64,000 bases of DNA from Buttiauxella warmboldiae (GCF_003818135.1 NZ_RPOH01000021.1:62001-126000); one strand, 5' to 3'; counted from the stretch's first letter, positions 16,944-25,959 are shown. The notes: a model not told the origin generated them from the sequence alone. Program-made: numbers and translations.

Positions 16944-17427
16944 CCCCATAACCGGCTATCAGCCGCTGGCTGATGAAGACTATAAAATGCTGGCTTACGT
17001 CTCCTCGCTAAAAGGCCTTTTAAAGCCTTTTAAGAGTAAGGGGGAGCTGGAGCTGCTGGAGAGCAATACCCGAAGCGTGCGCGAGATGATGGAACCATTG
17101 ATGCAACGTCTAATCCGGAGCGCCAGACGCTACCCCGTGCGCCAGCTTCCACTGATATTCACCATCGGACCGGCACCATCCGGTGCAAACTTTCTGCGCT
17201 GGCGTAACCAGCAAAACAATAAATCCGGCACCCCGGCATTCTGCAACCTGATTGGCGATCCCAAAATCCCGCAACGCGCCAGAGATGCCTTGCTGGAAAT
17301 CGAGCGGGATCGCATAGTGTTCAATATGCAGATGTCAGTGCTGACCTTCATTATCCGCCAGGCGCGGGAGTGTCAGGAAAAGATGAACCATGCAGAAATG
17401 CTGTATCAGGGGCGGCAAAATAGCTGA
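16933..17427 (+). CDS. DUF3158 family ICE protein
   Basis: A 164-residue basic protein beginning MMNNPITGYQPLADEDYKML. It contains the DUF3158-like pattern KGLLKPFKSKGELELLES and RSARRYPVRQLPLIFT. The family is restricted to this class of ICE and accompanies PFL_4669; no activity is known. Its start lies within the end of the preceding gene, so the two are translationally coupled. No single-strand-binding protein or topoisomerase III gene follows, as it does in SPI-7. Confidence 0.8.
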   Translation: MMNNPITGYQPLADEDYKMLAYVSSLKGLLKPFKSKGELELLESNTRSVREMMEPLMQRLIRSARRYPVRQLPLIFTIGPAPSGANFLRWRNQQNNKSGTPAFCNLIGDPKIPQRARDALLEIERDRIVFNMQMSVLTFIIRQARECQEKMNHAEMLYQGRQNS

Positions 17428-17896
17428 CGCAGGACATGAATTTCAGCACGACACTAAGCGGCAGCGCGATTACTCTCGATGCACTCCCAACAGCGCAGCA
17501 TGTTTTGCTGGTTCGCGCTCGTGACGTTCCCGTCGGGCAAAGCATCCTTTACTTCTCTGTTCAGCATCACTCCGGGTGGATAGCCAGGCGACAACCGTCT
17601 CGCTATCTGCCCGGCCCCCTGCATTTTTCCGGTGCCCACCGGATAACGATGCACCTTAACAGGCTCCGAGCGGAACACGATTTTTAAGGTGCAGCAAACA
17701 GAATATCGCCTCGCAATTTCACTTTTTCCTCGCTTAAATCCCCTTGCTTATCCGGTAGCCGGAACCTGCGAGCTACCCGCCGTATGGCGTGGTTCCATCA
17801 CCCTTTTATTCGTGCAGCATCATTCAGCACATTTATTTCACCCCGATGCACTCTGCATATCACTAAGCGTCGTGTTTAACCACGCGGGAGGATCCT
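17428..17896 (+). other. Intergenic leader region, no gene seen
   Basis: About 470 bp between DUF3158 and STY4534. Reading frames here are short, lack ribosome sites and have no recognisable product. Small inverted repeats occur (CCGGTGCCCACCGG near 17630), and GCGGGAGGATCCT gives the next gene a strong ribosome site. It may be what remains after loss of genes normally found here, or a regulatory leader. Confidence 0.4.
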
Positions 17897-18307
17897 ATGA
17901 ACGAGAAAACTTACTTCAACCTGTACACCAGCGGTCTGGGTTACGTTAACCGTGTCCGCACCGTCACCCCAAAACGCGGCGAACCCTTTTTATGCTGTGA
18001 CATTGCCGCATTAAGCGGGGCTGCCGATGACGTGGACTATGTCCGCTTTGACTGCAAAGTCACCGGCAGCGAAGCGCGTAAGCTGATTACCCGCTGCGAG
18101 CAGGCGGTCAATGAAAAGCGCAAGGTGCTGATCCACTTCCGCCTGGGCGACTTATACGTCGATATGTTCACCTACAGCAAAGGCGAGCGTAAAGGCGAAA
18201 CGGGCGTCAGCCTGAAAGCCCGACTGCTCTATATTGGCCTTATCAAAATTGACGGTGAAGTCGTCTGGCAGGCCGGAAATCAGGAGGCAGAAGACGATGC
18301 CGCCTGA
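17897..18307 (+). CDS. STY4534-family ICE replication protein
   Basis: A 136-residue protein beginning MNEKTYFNLYTSGLGYVNRV, matching the STY4534 family of SPI-7-type islands. The fold pattern (β-rich N-terminus, LCCDIAALSGAADDVDYVRFD, then YVDMFTYSKGERKGE) resembles an OB-fold ssDNA-associated protein, but that is my inference. A perfect AGGA site precedes the start and a strong terminator follows 11 bp after the stop, so this may be expressed as its own unit. Soluble, no signal peptide. Confidence 0.85.
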   Translation: MNEKTYFNLYTSGLGYVNRVRTVTPKRGEPFLCCDIAALSGAADDVDYVRFDCKVTGSEARKLITRCEQAVNEKRKVLIHFRLGDLYVDMFTYSKGERKGETGVSLKARLLYIGLIKIDGEVVWQAGNQEAEDDAA

Positions 18308-18318
18308 ATCTTTATCAT

Positions 18319-18343
18319 GACGCCCACTCCGGGCGTCTTTTTT
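18319..18343 (+). terminator. Rho-independent terminator after STY4534
   Basis: Perfect 7-bp stem GACGCCC / GGGCGTC with loop ACTCC, followed by six T. It separates the replication genes from the mating-channel genes. Confidence 0.9.
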
Positions 18344-18426
18344 CATAACCGAAAAACAATTTCCCGTTGTCTGCCTTCTCACCATTGAGCACCCTCGGGC
18401 TATTCCTCAACAGATTCAGAGAAACA

Positions 18427-18891
18427 ATGGTGCGAATAACAGGATGGGTTATCACATTGCTGATGCTGGGTGGCTGCACCGCGCCCCTTCAGCCCGTTGT
18501 GCCTGCACCAAAACCAGCCACGTCGCCTGCACCTGAAGTGGTGCCCTATGACCGCTACCTGCTGATTAACACCCGCCCCGACGAAGCCCAGCGCAACCCG
18601 CTGCACCAGATCGTCAATATCAACCTGCCGCTGAACCTGAAGCTCACCGTTGGCGACGCCTTCGCCTGGCTGCTGAAACAGAGCGGCTACAGCCTTTGCG
18701 TCGATGACCATCCAACACAGTTTCTGGCTGGCAAACCGCTGCCGCTTTCGCAATACCGGCTCGGTCCGATGCGGCTGGAAGAGGCGCTGAAAACGCTGGC
18801 CGGACCGGGCTGGCTGATGCAGACCGACGTACTTAACCGAGAAGTTTGTTTTCACCTGAACACGTCGGGAACGGGAGACGATCATGCTTAA
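18427..18891 (+). CDS. PilL N-terminal-domain lipoprotein of the ICE
   Basis: A 154-residue secreted lipoprotein. The signal peptide VRITGWVITLLMLGGC ends in a lipobox (LGGC), followed by a Pro/Ala-rich spacer and the domain PYDRYLLINTRPDEAQRNPL with the secretin-like element LTVGDAFAWLLKQSGYSLC and RLGPMRLEEALKTLAG. This is the N-domain seen in PilL of type IVb pilus operons carried by these ICEs. The remaining pil genes are absent here. The ATG at 18427 is chosen because only it gives a proper lipoprotein signal. It overlaps the next gene by 8 bp. Confidence 0.8.
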   Translation: MVRITGWVITLLMLGGCTAPLQPVVPAPKPATSPAPEVVPYDRYLLINTRPDEAQRNPLHQIVNINLPLNLKLTVGDAFAWLLKQSGYSLCVDDHPTQFLAGKPLPLSQYRLGPMRLEEALKTLAGPGWLMQTDVLNREVCFHLNTSGTGDDHA

Positions 18892-19492
18892 ACGTCTGAC
18901 TTACCTGATTGCTGGCAGCGCTCTCCTTCTGCTGGCGGCGACAATATTCTGGTGCCTCAACCGCCTGAATACCCTGACGCTGGCTCAGCAACAGACACAA
19001 CGCCAGATAACACAGTGGCGCGACCAGCCGCAGCCAGACAGCGATTATCAACAGCTACAGGCTGCCATAAAGAATATCACCGGACGCACGGAAGCCCTTG
19101 CCAGACGGCTTAACGATGCCACCAGCTCTCAGGCCGAACGTCTTAAGCCTATTAACGAGCAGCTCAGGGAGCTGGAGCGACAAGTCCGAACCCTGAGCGC
19201 CAGTTATCAACACCTGCAACAACAGTCCGCCGCGCGCAGCCGCGCCAAGGCAAAACGCCCCACCCCATCTCCGCTTTGGGCCGCAAAGGCCCCTTTTTCT
19301 CTTATCAGCAGCGAGTTTCGCGCCGGACGACAGTTCGCCGTCATTGCCCCATCCGACTATCGTTCGCTTTCACAGCTTCAGCTTGTTGCTCCCGGCAATA
19401 GCGTACAGGGCTGGCAACTGCTGCAAATGGACAGCAGTTACGCCACTTTCCGTAAAGGCGGGCAGCGGCTGACGCTGAACGCCGGAGAGTAA
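18884..19492 (+). CDS. ICE membrane protein with coiled coil
   Basis: A 202-residue protein with one N-terminal membrane segment (LTYLIAGSALLLLAATIFW, residues 4-22), a Gln-rich coiled coil (about 30-125) and a C-terminal β-rich domain (FSLISSEFRAGRQFAVIAPS onward). The layout resembles an inner-membrane-anchored periplasmic scaffold of the pilus or channel. It overlaps the PilL-like gene and ends 5 bp before TIGR03759, so it belongs to this operon. I do not assign a named family. Confidence 0.72.
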   Translation: MLKRLTYLIAGSALLLLAATIFWCLNRLNTLTLAQQQTQRQITQWRDQPQPDSDYQQLQAAIKNITGRTEALARRLNDATSSQAERLKPINEQLRELERQVRTLSASYQHLQQQSAARSRAKAKRPTPSPLWAAKAPFSLISSEFRAGRQFAVIAPSDYRSLSQLQLVAPGNSVQGWQLLQMDSSYATFRKGGQRLTLNAGE

Positions 19493-19497
19493 AAGCG

Positions 19498-20148
19498 ATG
19501 CGCAGATACCTGTTGCTGTGCCTTTTACTACTGCCGCTGTTTGCCAGCCCCCAGCAAACCCGTATTGAAGAACAGGCCATCACTCACACGCAGGCGCAGC
19601 AGTGGGGGCTGACCGACAGCGAATGGCAGCGCTACCAGCAACTGCGACAGGGCGAGCGCGGCATCTGGTCGCCGGGACTCGATCCCCTCACCACCCTCGG
19701 CGTGGAAGCCAACAACGACGCCGAACGCCAGCGCTACGCCGAGCTGCTGGCCCGTAAAGAGCATCAGCGGGTGGAAAAAGAACTGGCGTTCCAGCGTGCT
19801 TACAACCAGGCATGGAAGCGGCTTTACCCGACGCTGACGCCCATCCGTAGCATCGTCCAGCCACGGCTGGCGCTGTTCGTCAGCGAAAAATGCCCGGCCT
19901 GCGAGACGCTGGCGCGGGAGCTTATCAACGACGACCGCCCGCTGGACATCTGGCTGGTCAACAGCCGTAACGACGATGTCAGCCTGCAACGCTGGGCGCA
20001 GCGCCAGCATATTGATATGCGCAAGGTCGAACGCGGGCAGATAACGCTTAATCACGATAACGGACGATGGCAACGCCTCGGCGGAGGAAAACTACCGTTA
20101 TTGCTGGAACAACAGGGGGAGCAATGGCGTCCCGTCTCTGCACCCTGA
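19498..20148 (+). CDS. TIGR03759 (PFL_4693) family ICE protein
   Basis: A 216-residue exported protein. A signal peptide (MRRYLLLCLLLLPLFAS) is followed by the family region AQQWGLTDSEWQRYQQLRQG (about 35-54) and a C-terminal thioredoxin-like part with a CPAC dithiol motif (FVSEKCPACETLA, near 127-139). The CxxC pair suggests a periplasmic redox or disulfide role, which would fit the Cys-rich channel proteins encoded downstream, but this is inference. The 3' end overlaps the transglycosylase gene by 25 bp. Confidence 0.87.
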   Translation: MRRYLLLCLLLLPLFASPQQTRIEEQAITHTQAQQWGLTDSEWQRYQQLRQGERGIWSPGLDPLTTLGVEANNDAERQRYAELLARKEHQRVEKELAFQRAYNQAWKRLYPTLTPIRSIVQPRLALFVSEKCPACETLARELINDDRPLDIWLVNSRNDDVSLQRWAQRQHIDMRKVERGQITLNHDNGRWQRLGGGKLPLLLEQQGEQWRPVSAP

Positions 20149-20657
20149 CAGTCGGCCTGCTCATCAGCGCTCACGCCTGTGCCGTGCCGCCGCTGTATGC
20201 ACAAATCGCCCGCCAGCAACAGGTTCCGGCTGAGCTACTCTACGCGGTGGCCCGCGCTGAAAGCGGTACCCGACTGGCGCAGGGGCTGCATCCGTGGCCG
20301 TGGACGCTTAATATTGCCGGAACCGGCTACCGCTACCCCAGTCGTTCTTCAGCCTGCCGGGCGTTGCTGGACTTCGCCCGTACCCGCAGCCTGAAACGCA
20401 TCGATGCCGGGCTGGGACAAATTAATCTCGGCTGGAACGGGCAATGGTTCCCCTCGCTGTGTGCCAGCTTTGATCCGGAAGACAATCTCACCGTCACCGC
20501 TTTGCTACTGCGTCAGCACTACAACGCATCCCCCGGAAGCTGGCTGGACGCTGCCGCCCGCTATCATCACCCAGCCGGAGGCAAACCTGCCGCCGTCTAT
20601 CGCCAGAAAATCAGCCAGCAAATCCGGTTACTCTCCACATCAGGGACGTCGCCATGA
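20124..20657 (+). CDS. Lytic transglycosylase of the conjugation apparatus
   Basis: A 177-residue SLT-type murein hydrolase. After a signal peptide (ASRLCTLTVGLLISAHACA) come the catalytic Glu motif LLYAVARAESG (near residue 46), GLGQINLGWNG (the second SLT motif, near 107) and AARYHHPAGG (the third). Such enzymes open the peptidoglycan for the mating channel. The ATG at 20124 has CAGGGGGA in front; an upstream in-frame start at 20067 would add 19 residues without a signal-like N-terminus. It overlaps TIGR03759 and the next gene. Confidence 0.92.
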   Translation: MASRLCTLTVGLLISAHACAVPPLYAQIARQQQVPAELLYAVARAESGTRLAQGLHPWPWTLNIAGTGYRYPSRSSACRALLDFARTRSLKRIDAGLGQINLGWNGQWFPSLCASFDPEDNLTVTALLLRQHYNASPGSWLDAAARYHHPAGGKPAAVYRQKISQQIRLLSTSGTSP

Positions 20658-21061
20658 AACACCTTATTCCAGCCATGCTGTTGTTTACTGTTGCCGCAAT
20701 TGCCGGGCCTGCCGTTCCCATACAGGCGCTGGATGAAACCCGGTTATTGCCCGTCGTCACCCACAATCTGCATCCCGGTCAGCAACCTCGTCTGGCACTC
20801 AACCTGCCGGGGATGACGCCACTGTTTTTAATCGGCGACGATCCGCTGTCCACAGAATGGCTGCACCAGCACCGGGATGCGTTAAGAACCCTGCACGCCA
20901 CCGGGCTGGTCGTGAACGTCGCCACGCTGGCGCGGTTGAATGTCCTGAGGGCTATCGCTCCAGCGTTAACGCTGCTGCCGGTCAGCGCCGACGATATGGC
21001 TAAACACCTGCCCATCACCGCATATCCGGTACTTATTACAGACAAGGGGCTGGAACAGTGA
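20654..21061 (+). CDS. TIGR03765 (PFL_4695) family ICE protein
   Basis: A 135-residue exported protein. The signal peptide is MKHLIPAMLLFTVAAIAGPA; the mature part has the family features LNLPGMTPLFLIGDDPLSTEWL and ITAYPVLITDKGLEQ. Members lie directly before the TraD-like coupling protein in PFGI-1 and SPI-7 elements. Function unknown. It starts within the end of the transglycosylase gene and overlaps traD by 4 bp (GTGA). Confidence 0.87.
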   Translation: MKHLIPAMLLFTVAAIAGPAVPIQALDETRLLPVVTHNLHPGQQPRLALNLPGMTPLFLIGDDPLSTEWLHQHRDALRTLHATGLVVNVATLARLNVLRAIAPALTLLPVSADDMAKHLPITAYPVLITDKGLEQ

Positions 21062-23091
21062 GGCTTGATTTTATCCTCCGCCCAGCGGTGGAGCTTTACA
21101 GCGCCAGCGCGGCCCTGCTGGCGGCGGTATGGTGCGTGACGGCTCCGCAAACGCTGCTGCTGACGCCTTATTCCGGCTGGCTGCTGGCGCTGGCATTGCT
21201 TGCACTGTCTGCCCTGCGGCTAAAGCAGGGATTACGCATCCTGCGCTTTCGCCGCCGCGTGTGCCATCTACCACTCTGGACGCTCTCTGCCAGCCGTATC
21301 CCATTATTGCCCGACGCATTATTTCTCGGGCGAGGCTTTCGCTGGCTACCCACGCATACCCAGCGGCTGTATCTGTGTCGCCTGCCACAGTGTGAGCACT
21401 GGCTGCGGACAGACCGGCCCTCCGCCAGCGGCGGCGATCCGTTGCTGCATGGCGTGGAGCTACGCGAAGACCCCGTCACGTTGCCGCTGCGCGACCGACC
21501 GGGGCATACGCTGGTCCTCGGCACCACCCGCGTTGGTAAAACCCGTCTGGCGGAGTTGCTGATTACCCAAGATATTCGCCGTGGCGAAACGGTCATTGTG
21601 TTCGATCCGAAAGGCGACGCTGACCTGCTACGTCGGGTCTGGGCGGAGGCGCACCGCGCAGGTCGGGAAAGCGTTTTCTGGCTGTTTCATCTCGGCTGGC
21701 CGGAGATCTCCGCCCGCTACAACGCCGTCGGACGCTTTGGCCGTATCTCAGAAGTGGCCAGCCGCATCGCCGGACAGCTTTCCACGGAAGGCAACTCCGC
21801 CGCCTTCCGCGAGTTTGCCTGGCGCTTCGTCAACATCATTACCCGCGCCCTGGTGGCGCTGGGCCAGCGCCCGGACTATGCCCGCATCGCCCGTCACGTT
21901 ATCAATATCGACGAACTGTTTATCGACTACGCCCGCGTCTTTCTGCCCGGTCATGACCGCCAGGCATGGGACAACGTGGTACGGATTGCCGGTGGCATCA
22001 CTGAAAAAAACACGCCGCGAAACCTTCAGGGACGGGACAGCTACGTCGTGGCACTGGAGCAATATCTTTCCACCACCCGGCTGCATGACCCGATCCTCGA
22101 CGGCCTGCGCTCCGCCGTACGCTACGACAAAACCTATTTCGATAAGATCGTCGCCTCTCTGCTGCCGCTACTGGAAAAACTGACCACCGGGAAAATCGCG
22201 CAACTGCTGGCTCCGGACTACGGCAACCTCAACGATCCTCGCCCGGTATTCGACTGGCAGCAGGCCATTCGCCAGCGGGCGATTGTCTATGTCGGGCTGG
22301 ATGCGCTGTCCGATGCGGAAATTGCCGCCGCCGTGGGCAATTCTATGTTTGCCGATCTGGTCAGCGTCGCCGGGCATATCTACAAACACGGTGTGATGGA
22401 CGGCCTGCCGCAGGCGGAAGAAAAAGTGGCAATCAACCTGCACTGCGATGAGTTCAGCGACCTGATGGGCGATGAATTTATTCCGCTGATTAACAAAGGG
22501 GGTGGGGCGGGGGTGCAGGTCACGGCCTACACCCAGACGCTCTCCGACATCGAAGCCCGCATCGGGGAACGCGCCAAAGCAGGCCAGGTAATCGGTAACT
22601 TCAACAGTCTGATTATGATGCGGGTACGGGAAACCGCCACCGCCGAACTACTGACGAAGCAACTGCCGCAGGTGGATGTGCTCAGCAACAACATCAGCTC
22701 CGGCGTCACCGATAGTACCGACGCTCAGGGCAGCATCGGTTTTTCCAGCAACACTCAGGATCGCGTAAGCAGCATACAGGTGCCGCTACTGGAACCCGCG
22801 TCACTGGTTCAGCTCCCTAAAGGTCAGGCGTTCGCCTTACTGGAAGGTGGTCAGCTCTGGAAACTACGCATCCCGTTACCGGACGCCGCGGACGATCCGC
22901 TGATGCCGAAAAACATCGCGCAAATTGCCCGCTATATGGAAAAGCAATACGACAGTACCCCCGTATGGTGGAACCGCACGGAGACAGTTGTAATGGCGAA
23001 AAATGACCCTATTTTATGGCTGAACGACAGCGAAACCACGGAGAAACTTACCGATGATACCCCGGACACACCGCCAGCTCGTAAGCGTTGA
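21058..23091 (+). CDS. traD: TraD-type conjugative coupling protein (TIGR03743)
   Basis: A 677-residue type IV coupling protein, the ATPase that links the relaxase-DNA complex to the secretion channel. Two N-terminal membrane segments (about 15-60) precede the nucleotide-binding domain with Walker A GTTRVGKTRLAE (near 158-169), FDPKGDADLL and Walker B HCDEFSDLM (near 462). It belongs to the SXT_TraD group. The start is GTG, overlapping the preceding TGA. The gene is intact and overlaps a small downstream gene by 38 bp. Confidence 0.95.
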   Translation: MRLDFILRPAVELYSASAALLAAVWCVTAPQTLLLTPYSGWLLALALLALSALRLKQGLRILRFRRRVCHLPLWTLSASRIPLLPDALFLGRGFRWLPTHTQRLYLCRLPQCEHWLRTDRPSASGGDPLLHGVELREDPVTLPLRDRPGHTLVLGTTRVGKTRLAELLITQDIRRGETVIVFDPKGDADLLRRVWAEAHRAGRESVFWLFHLGWPEISARYNAVGRFGRISEVASRIAGQLSTEGNSAAFREFAWRFVNIITRALVALGQRPDYARIARHVINIDELFIDYARVFLPGHDRQAWDNVVRIAGGITEKNTPRNLQGRDSYVVALEQYLSTTRLHDPILDGLRSAVRYDKTYFDKIVASLLPLLEKLTTGKIAQLLAPDYGNLNDPRPVFDWQQAIRQRAIVYVGLDALSDAEIAAAVGNSMFADLVSVAGHIYKHGVMDGLPQAEEKVAINLHCDEFSDLMGDEFIPLINKGGGAGVQVTAYTQTLSDIEARIGERAKAGQVIGNFNSLIMMRVRETATAELLTKQLPQVDVLSNNISSGVTDSTDAQGSIGFSSNTQDRVSSIQVPLLEPASLVQLPKGQAFALLEGGQLWKLRIPLPDAADDPLMPKNIAQIARYMEKQYDSTPVWWNRTETVVMAKNDPILWLNDSETTEKLTDDTPDTPPARKR

Positions 23092-23320
23092 AGTGATGTG
23101 GCCCACGCAGATGCTGCCTCTTCCCCTGCAACAGGCGGTGGAAGCACTGACGCAGGGAGAAACGCCCGATCAGATTATCGCCCGAATGAATTTACAGGGT
23201 TTTCAGGCATGGCGGGAAGCAACGTCACCACAGGATGAAAACGATATTTTTCAGATACGGCTTGATGACGCGCACGAGGCCCGGTTCCTCTGCCGCTACG
23301 TCACGCTGCCGCTGCACTGA
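23054..23320 (+). CDS. Small ICE protein between TraD and TIGR03747
   Basis: An 88-residue soluble protein beginning MIPRTHRQLVSVEVMWPTQM. A later ATG gives MWPTQMLPLPLQQAVEAL, so the exact start is open. It contains a helical segment (LPLQQAVEALTQGETPDQII) and no signal peptide. Its stop overlaps the ATG of the next gene (TGATG), so it is part of the operon. Small genes of this kind occur between traD and TIGR03747 in relatives; function unknown. Confidence 0.7.
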   Translation: MIPRTHRQLVSVEVMWPTQMLPLPLQQAVEALTQGETPDQIIARMNLQGFQAWREATSPQDENDIFQIRLDDAHEARFLCRYVTLPLH

Positions 23321-24003
23321 TGCCCGACCATGCACCGCCAGGATCAGTACGCCGTCCCGGACCACTCGGCTGGATCGCATTGCTGCCCGGCGTGCTGCTT
23401 GGCTTTTGTCTCGGCGCATGGATGCTGGCGATAGCGCTGGAGTGGCTGGGCGATGCGTTTTTCTGGCAGAACGCCTGCGCCAGCCACAGTGAGCAAGTAT
23501 TACAGGCAACATGGCAGTGGTGGCGGGGTTCCGCTGGCGCACCGGTGTGGTTAGTAGAAGAGCTGGCGCTTGCCAGTGATATGTTACAGCAAGGGAGCGC
23601 GACGCTGATTGCTTCGCTCAACGGGCAGAGCGGCTTATTCTGGACGGAGACGGTCACGACGGTAATCCGCTGCGCGTTACTGTCTGCGGGTAACGTCACT
23701 CTCACCTTTTTACTGCGGCTGGCGATTTTGTTGCAGGCGCTTCCGCTGTTTGTGCTGATTATCGTTGTCGGGCTTATTGACGGACTGGTAAGACGCGACT
23801 TACGGCGTTTCTCCGCAGGCCATGAGTCCGGGTTTGTTTATCACCACGCCAGGCGTATGATTTCATCCAGCTTGATAGCGACGGGACTGGTGTGGCTGGC
23901 GATACCGATTTTTCTTGAGCCGGAGTATGTGTTTATACCAGCGGCAGCAGGGATTGGGCTGGCAGTATCCATGACGGGCGGCTCTTTCAAAAAATACGTC
24001 TGA
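23320..24003 (+). CDS. TIGR03747 (PFL_4697) family ICE membrane protein
   Basis: A 227-residue integral membrane protein with about four hydrophobic segments (near residues 19-38, 120-150, 160-175 and 184-215). The order after traD and the pattern LRRFSAGHESGFVYHHARRM match the TIGR03747 family, a presumed channel component. The downstream gene in relatives is RAQPRD, but here the AbiE cassette intervenes. A decayed second copy of its last 190 bp lies at 25960-26142, beyond the cassette. Confidence 0.88.
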   Translation: MPDHAPPGSVRRPGPLGWIALLPGVLLGFCLGAWMLAIALEWLGDAFFWQNACASHSEQVLQATWQWWRGSAGAPVWLVEELALASDMLQQGSATLIASLNGQSGLFWTETVTTVIRCALLSAGNVTLTFLLRLAILLQALPLFVLIIVVGLIDGLVRRDLRRFSAGHESGFVYHHARRMISSSLIATGLVWLAIPIFLEPEYVFIPAAAGIGLAVSMTGGSFKKYV

Positions 24004-24111
24004 TGTCATCATTTCCAGCCCAACTGATACAACTCTCGCTGGCAACATTTATGCTGCGACAGACACCGTACATTGACTTTTCACTCGCCAAATAGTTTAC
24101 TTTTTTTATTA

Positions 24112-24137
24112 TAGTTACACCCTGAGTGAATCTATGT
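24112..24137. repeat. Operator-like repeat before abiEi
   Basis: TATAGTTACACC-ct-GAGTGAAtcTAT overlaps the abiEi start. A near-identical copy (TATAGTTACACCaatAGTGAAacTAT) is at 25834-25860 just after abiEii. AbiEi antitoxins repress by binding inverted repeats at the promoter, so this may be the operator. Confidence 0.55.
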
Positions 24138-24907
24138 CATCAAAAATAAACTGGCTGTTGCAAAACACCTCTCCGGGAAGCCTGGTTTTGCAATCCTGGC
24201 TAACCCGGAACGGCATATCGCCTTCTCTGGCCTTTAAATACGCGCAAAATGGCTGGTTAATAAAACTGCGGGCTGGCGTTTATGCGCGCGCAGGACGGGA
24301 ACCGGACTGGAGCGATGCGCTATGGTGTCTGCAAAGTCAGCTTGAAACGCCGGTGCATCTGGCCGGACTGAGTAGTCTCTCCTGGCAGGGCCGTTCCCAT
24401 TACCTCCAGCTTAAGCAGAGTCAATGCTGGCTTAGTGTTGAAAATAAAATGATATTGCCCAAATGGTTTAAAGAATTTCCCGGTGTTGAGTGGCTGGTGG
24501 TATCGGCTCTGAAGCTCCCTGAATTGGATGAAAAATACCGAACTGAGCTTGAGATTAAAGGGAAAAGAATAACCGCCAGTACGCCAGAACTGGCAGCCTA
24601 TGAGCTGTTAAGCGCAGTCCCTCAGGAAATCTCATTTGAGCACGCTGCCGAGCTTTTTCAGGGACTGGTCAATCTCAACCCACGTAAAGTGGAGAAGCTG
24701 CTTACGCTCAGCCAGTCCGTACAAACCAAGCGCCTGTATCTGTTTTTCGCCAGTTTCTATGAACATGCATGGTTCAAACGCGTGGATACCAGCAAAATCG
24801 ACCTGGGATCGGGCAACCGACAAGTCGTTGTTAGTGGCAAGCTGGACACGCAATACCAGATTACCGTGCCCGAAAATTTTACCAAGAAGGGAATAAGCCA
24901 TGGATAA
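24134..24907 (+). CDS. abiEi: AbiEi-family antitoxin (type IV toxin-antitoxin)
   Basis: A 257-residue protein with an N-terminal winged helix (SLVLQSWLTRNGISPSLAF then KYAQNGWLIKLRAGVYARAG, about residues 16-55) and the conserved C-terminal antitoxin domain (STPELAAYELLSAVPQEISF, VEKLLTLSQSVQTKRLYLFF). In AbiE systems this protein represses the operon and counters the toxin without binding it. It overlaps abiEii by 8 bp. The pair interrupts the ICE backbone and is likely a phage-defence or stabilisation cargo. Confidence 0.9.
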   Translation: MSSKINWLLQNTSPGSLVLQSWLTRNGISPSLAFKYAQNGWLIKLRAGVYARAGREPDWSDALWCLQSQLETPVHLAGLSSLSWQGRSHYLQLKQSQCWLSVENKMILPKWFKEFPGVEWLVVSALKLPELDEKYRTELEIKGKRITASTPELAAYELLSAVPQEISFEHAAELFQGLVNLNPRKVEKLLTLSQSVQTKRLYLFFASFYEHAWFKRVDTSKIDLGSGNRQVVVSGKLDTQYQITVPENFTKKGISHG

Positions 24908-25817
24908 AACCTCCCCCTACTACCGCCAGGTCGCCCTGCTGGTGCGAGCATTACCCTATGTCGCTAACGAGACCTGTTTTGCGCTGAAAGGCGGTACTGC
25001 GATCAACTTATTTATCCGTGATTTTCCCCGATTGTCCGTTGATATCGATCTGGCCTACACCCCGCTGGAAAGCAGAGAGGTTGCATTACCCAACGTGCGG
25101 GAGGCACTCACCCGCATCGCCGGTGAACTGGAAACACAAGCGGGGCTCAACGCAGTGCTGCAAACCAATAATCCCGATGAGATGCGTATCATAGCCACCA
25201 CGGACGACGCGCAAATTAAAATCGAAGTTTCACCAGTTGCCCGGGGAACATTGTATCCACCGCAAGAACGCGACGTCGTGGAAGCCGTGGAGGAGGAATT
25301 TGGTTTTGCCGCGATCCCGGTTGTCTCACTGCCTGACTTATACGGCGGCAAGCTATGTGCTGCGTTAGATCGCCAGCATCCCAGAGATTTCTACGACGTT
25401 AAAATGCTCCTTGATACACAAGGAATCGACCGCGCAATATTCAATGGCTTTATCGCTTATTTGCTTAGCCATAATCGTCCATTGTCCGAAGTGCTTAGCC
25501 CACGCTGGAAGGATATTACTGAACCCTTTCAAAATGAATTCAGCGGCATGACCTTTGAGGAGGTCTCACTGGAAGCGCTGAGAGAGGTCCCGGAAAGAAT
25601 GCTCAGAGCGTTGAAAGCGCATTTCACTCAACAGGATTTCGACTTCCTGACGTCATTTAAACGAGGGGAGCCTGACTGGAATTTAGCACCAGAAACCCAT
25701 ATTCAGAATTTGCCAGCCGTTCAATGGAAGCTGCGCAATATTGGACGGATGTCGGAGGAAAAGCGCGTGCAGTCGCTGGAGAAACTGGAAAAGGTCATGA
25801 CAGAATGGCTGAGCTAG
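24900..25817 (+). CDS. abiEii: AbiEii-family nucleotidyltransferase toxin
   Basis: A 305-residue nucleotidyltransferase of the DNA-polymerase-β superfamily. The catalytic region is near residues 28-55: FALKGGTAINLFIRDFPRL followed by SVDIDLAYTP, the two acidic residues of which bind metal. Later motifs include LPDLYGGKLCAALDRQHPRD and FYDVKML. Characterised relatives inhibit growth by modifying tRNA or binding GTP. It is co-transcribed with abiEi and appears intact. Confidence 0.92.
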   Translation: MDKTSPYYRQVALLVRALPYVANETCFALKGGTAINLFIRDFPRLSVDIDLAYTPLESREVALPNVREALTRIAGELETQAGLNAVLQTNNPDEMRIIATTDDAQIKIEVSPVARGTLYPPQERDVVEAVEEEFGFAAIPVVSLPDLYGGKLCAALDRQHPRDFYDVKMLLDTQGIDRAIFNGFIAYLLSHNRPLSEVLSPRWKDITEPFQNEFSGMTFEEVSLEALREVPERMLRALKAHFTQQDFDFLTSFKRGEPDWNLAPETHIQNLPAVQWKLRNIGRMSEEKRVQSLEKLEKVMTEWLS

Positions 25818-25833
25818 TTTATTAAATTTAGTA

Positions 25834-25860
25834 TAGTTACACCAATAGTGAAACTATATC
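25834..25860. repeat. Second copy of the AbiE-flanking repeat
   Basis: Here the element forms a near-perfect palindrome, TATAGTTACAC-caata-GTGAAACTATA, with one mismatch between the arms. It follows the abiEii stop by 17 bp and copies the sequence in front of abiEi. It could act as a terminator or be a footprint of cassette insertion. Confidence 0.55.
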
Positions 25861-25959
25861 ATTTTTTATAAACCAGCAAAGCCATCTCGGGATCAATTAC
25901 CTTCCAGCACTTAAAACCAGGATTTCTATTGGCCTCATAGGCGATCTGGTTTATCAGGG

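Noticed and set aside
17436..17949. Two plus-strand frames between DUF3158 and STY4534
   Set aside because: No ribosome sites, low-quality composition, and no family resemblance; treated as intergenic.
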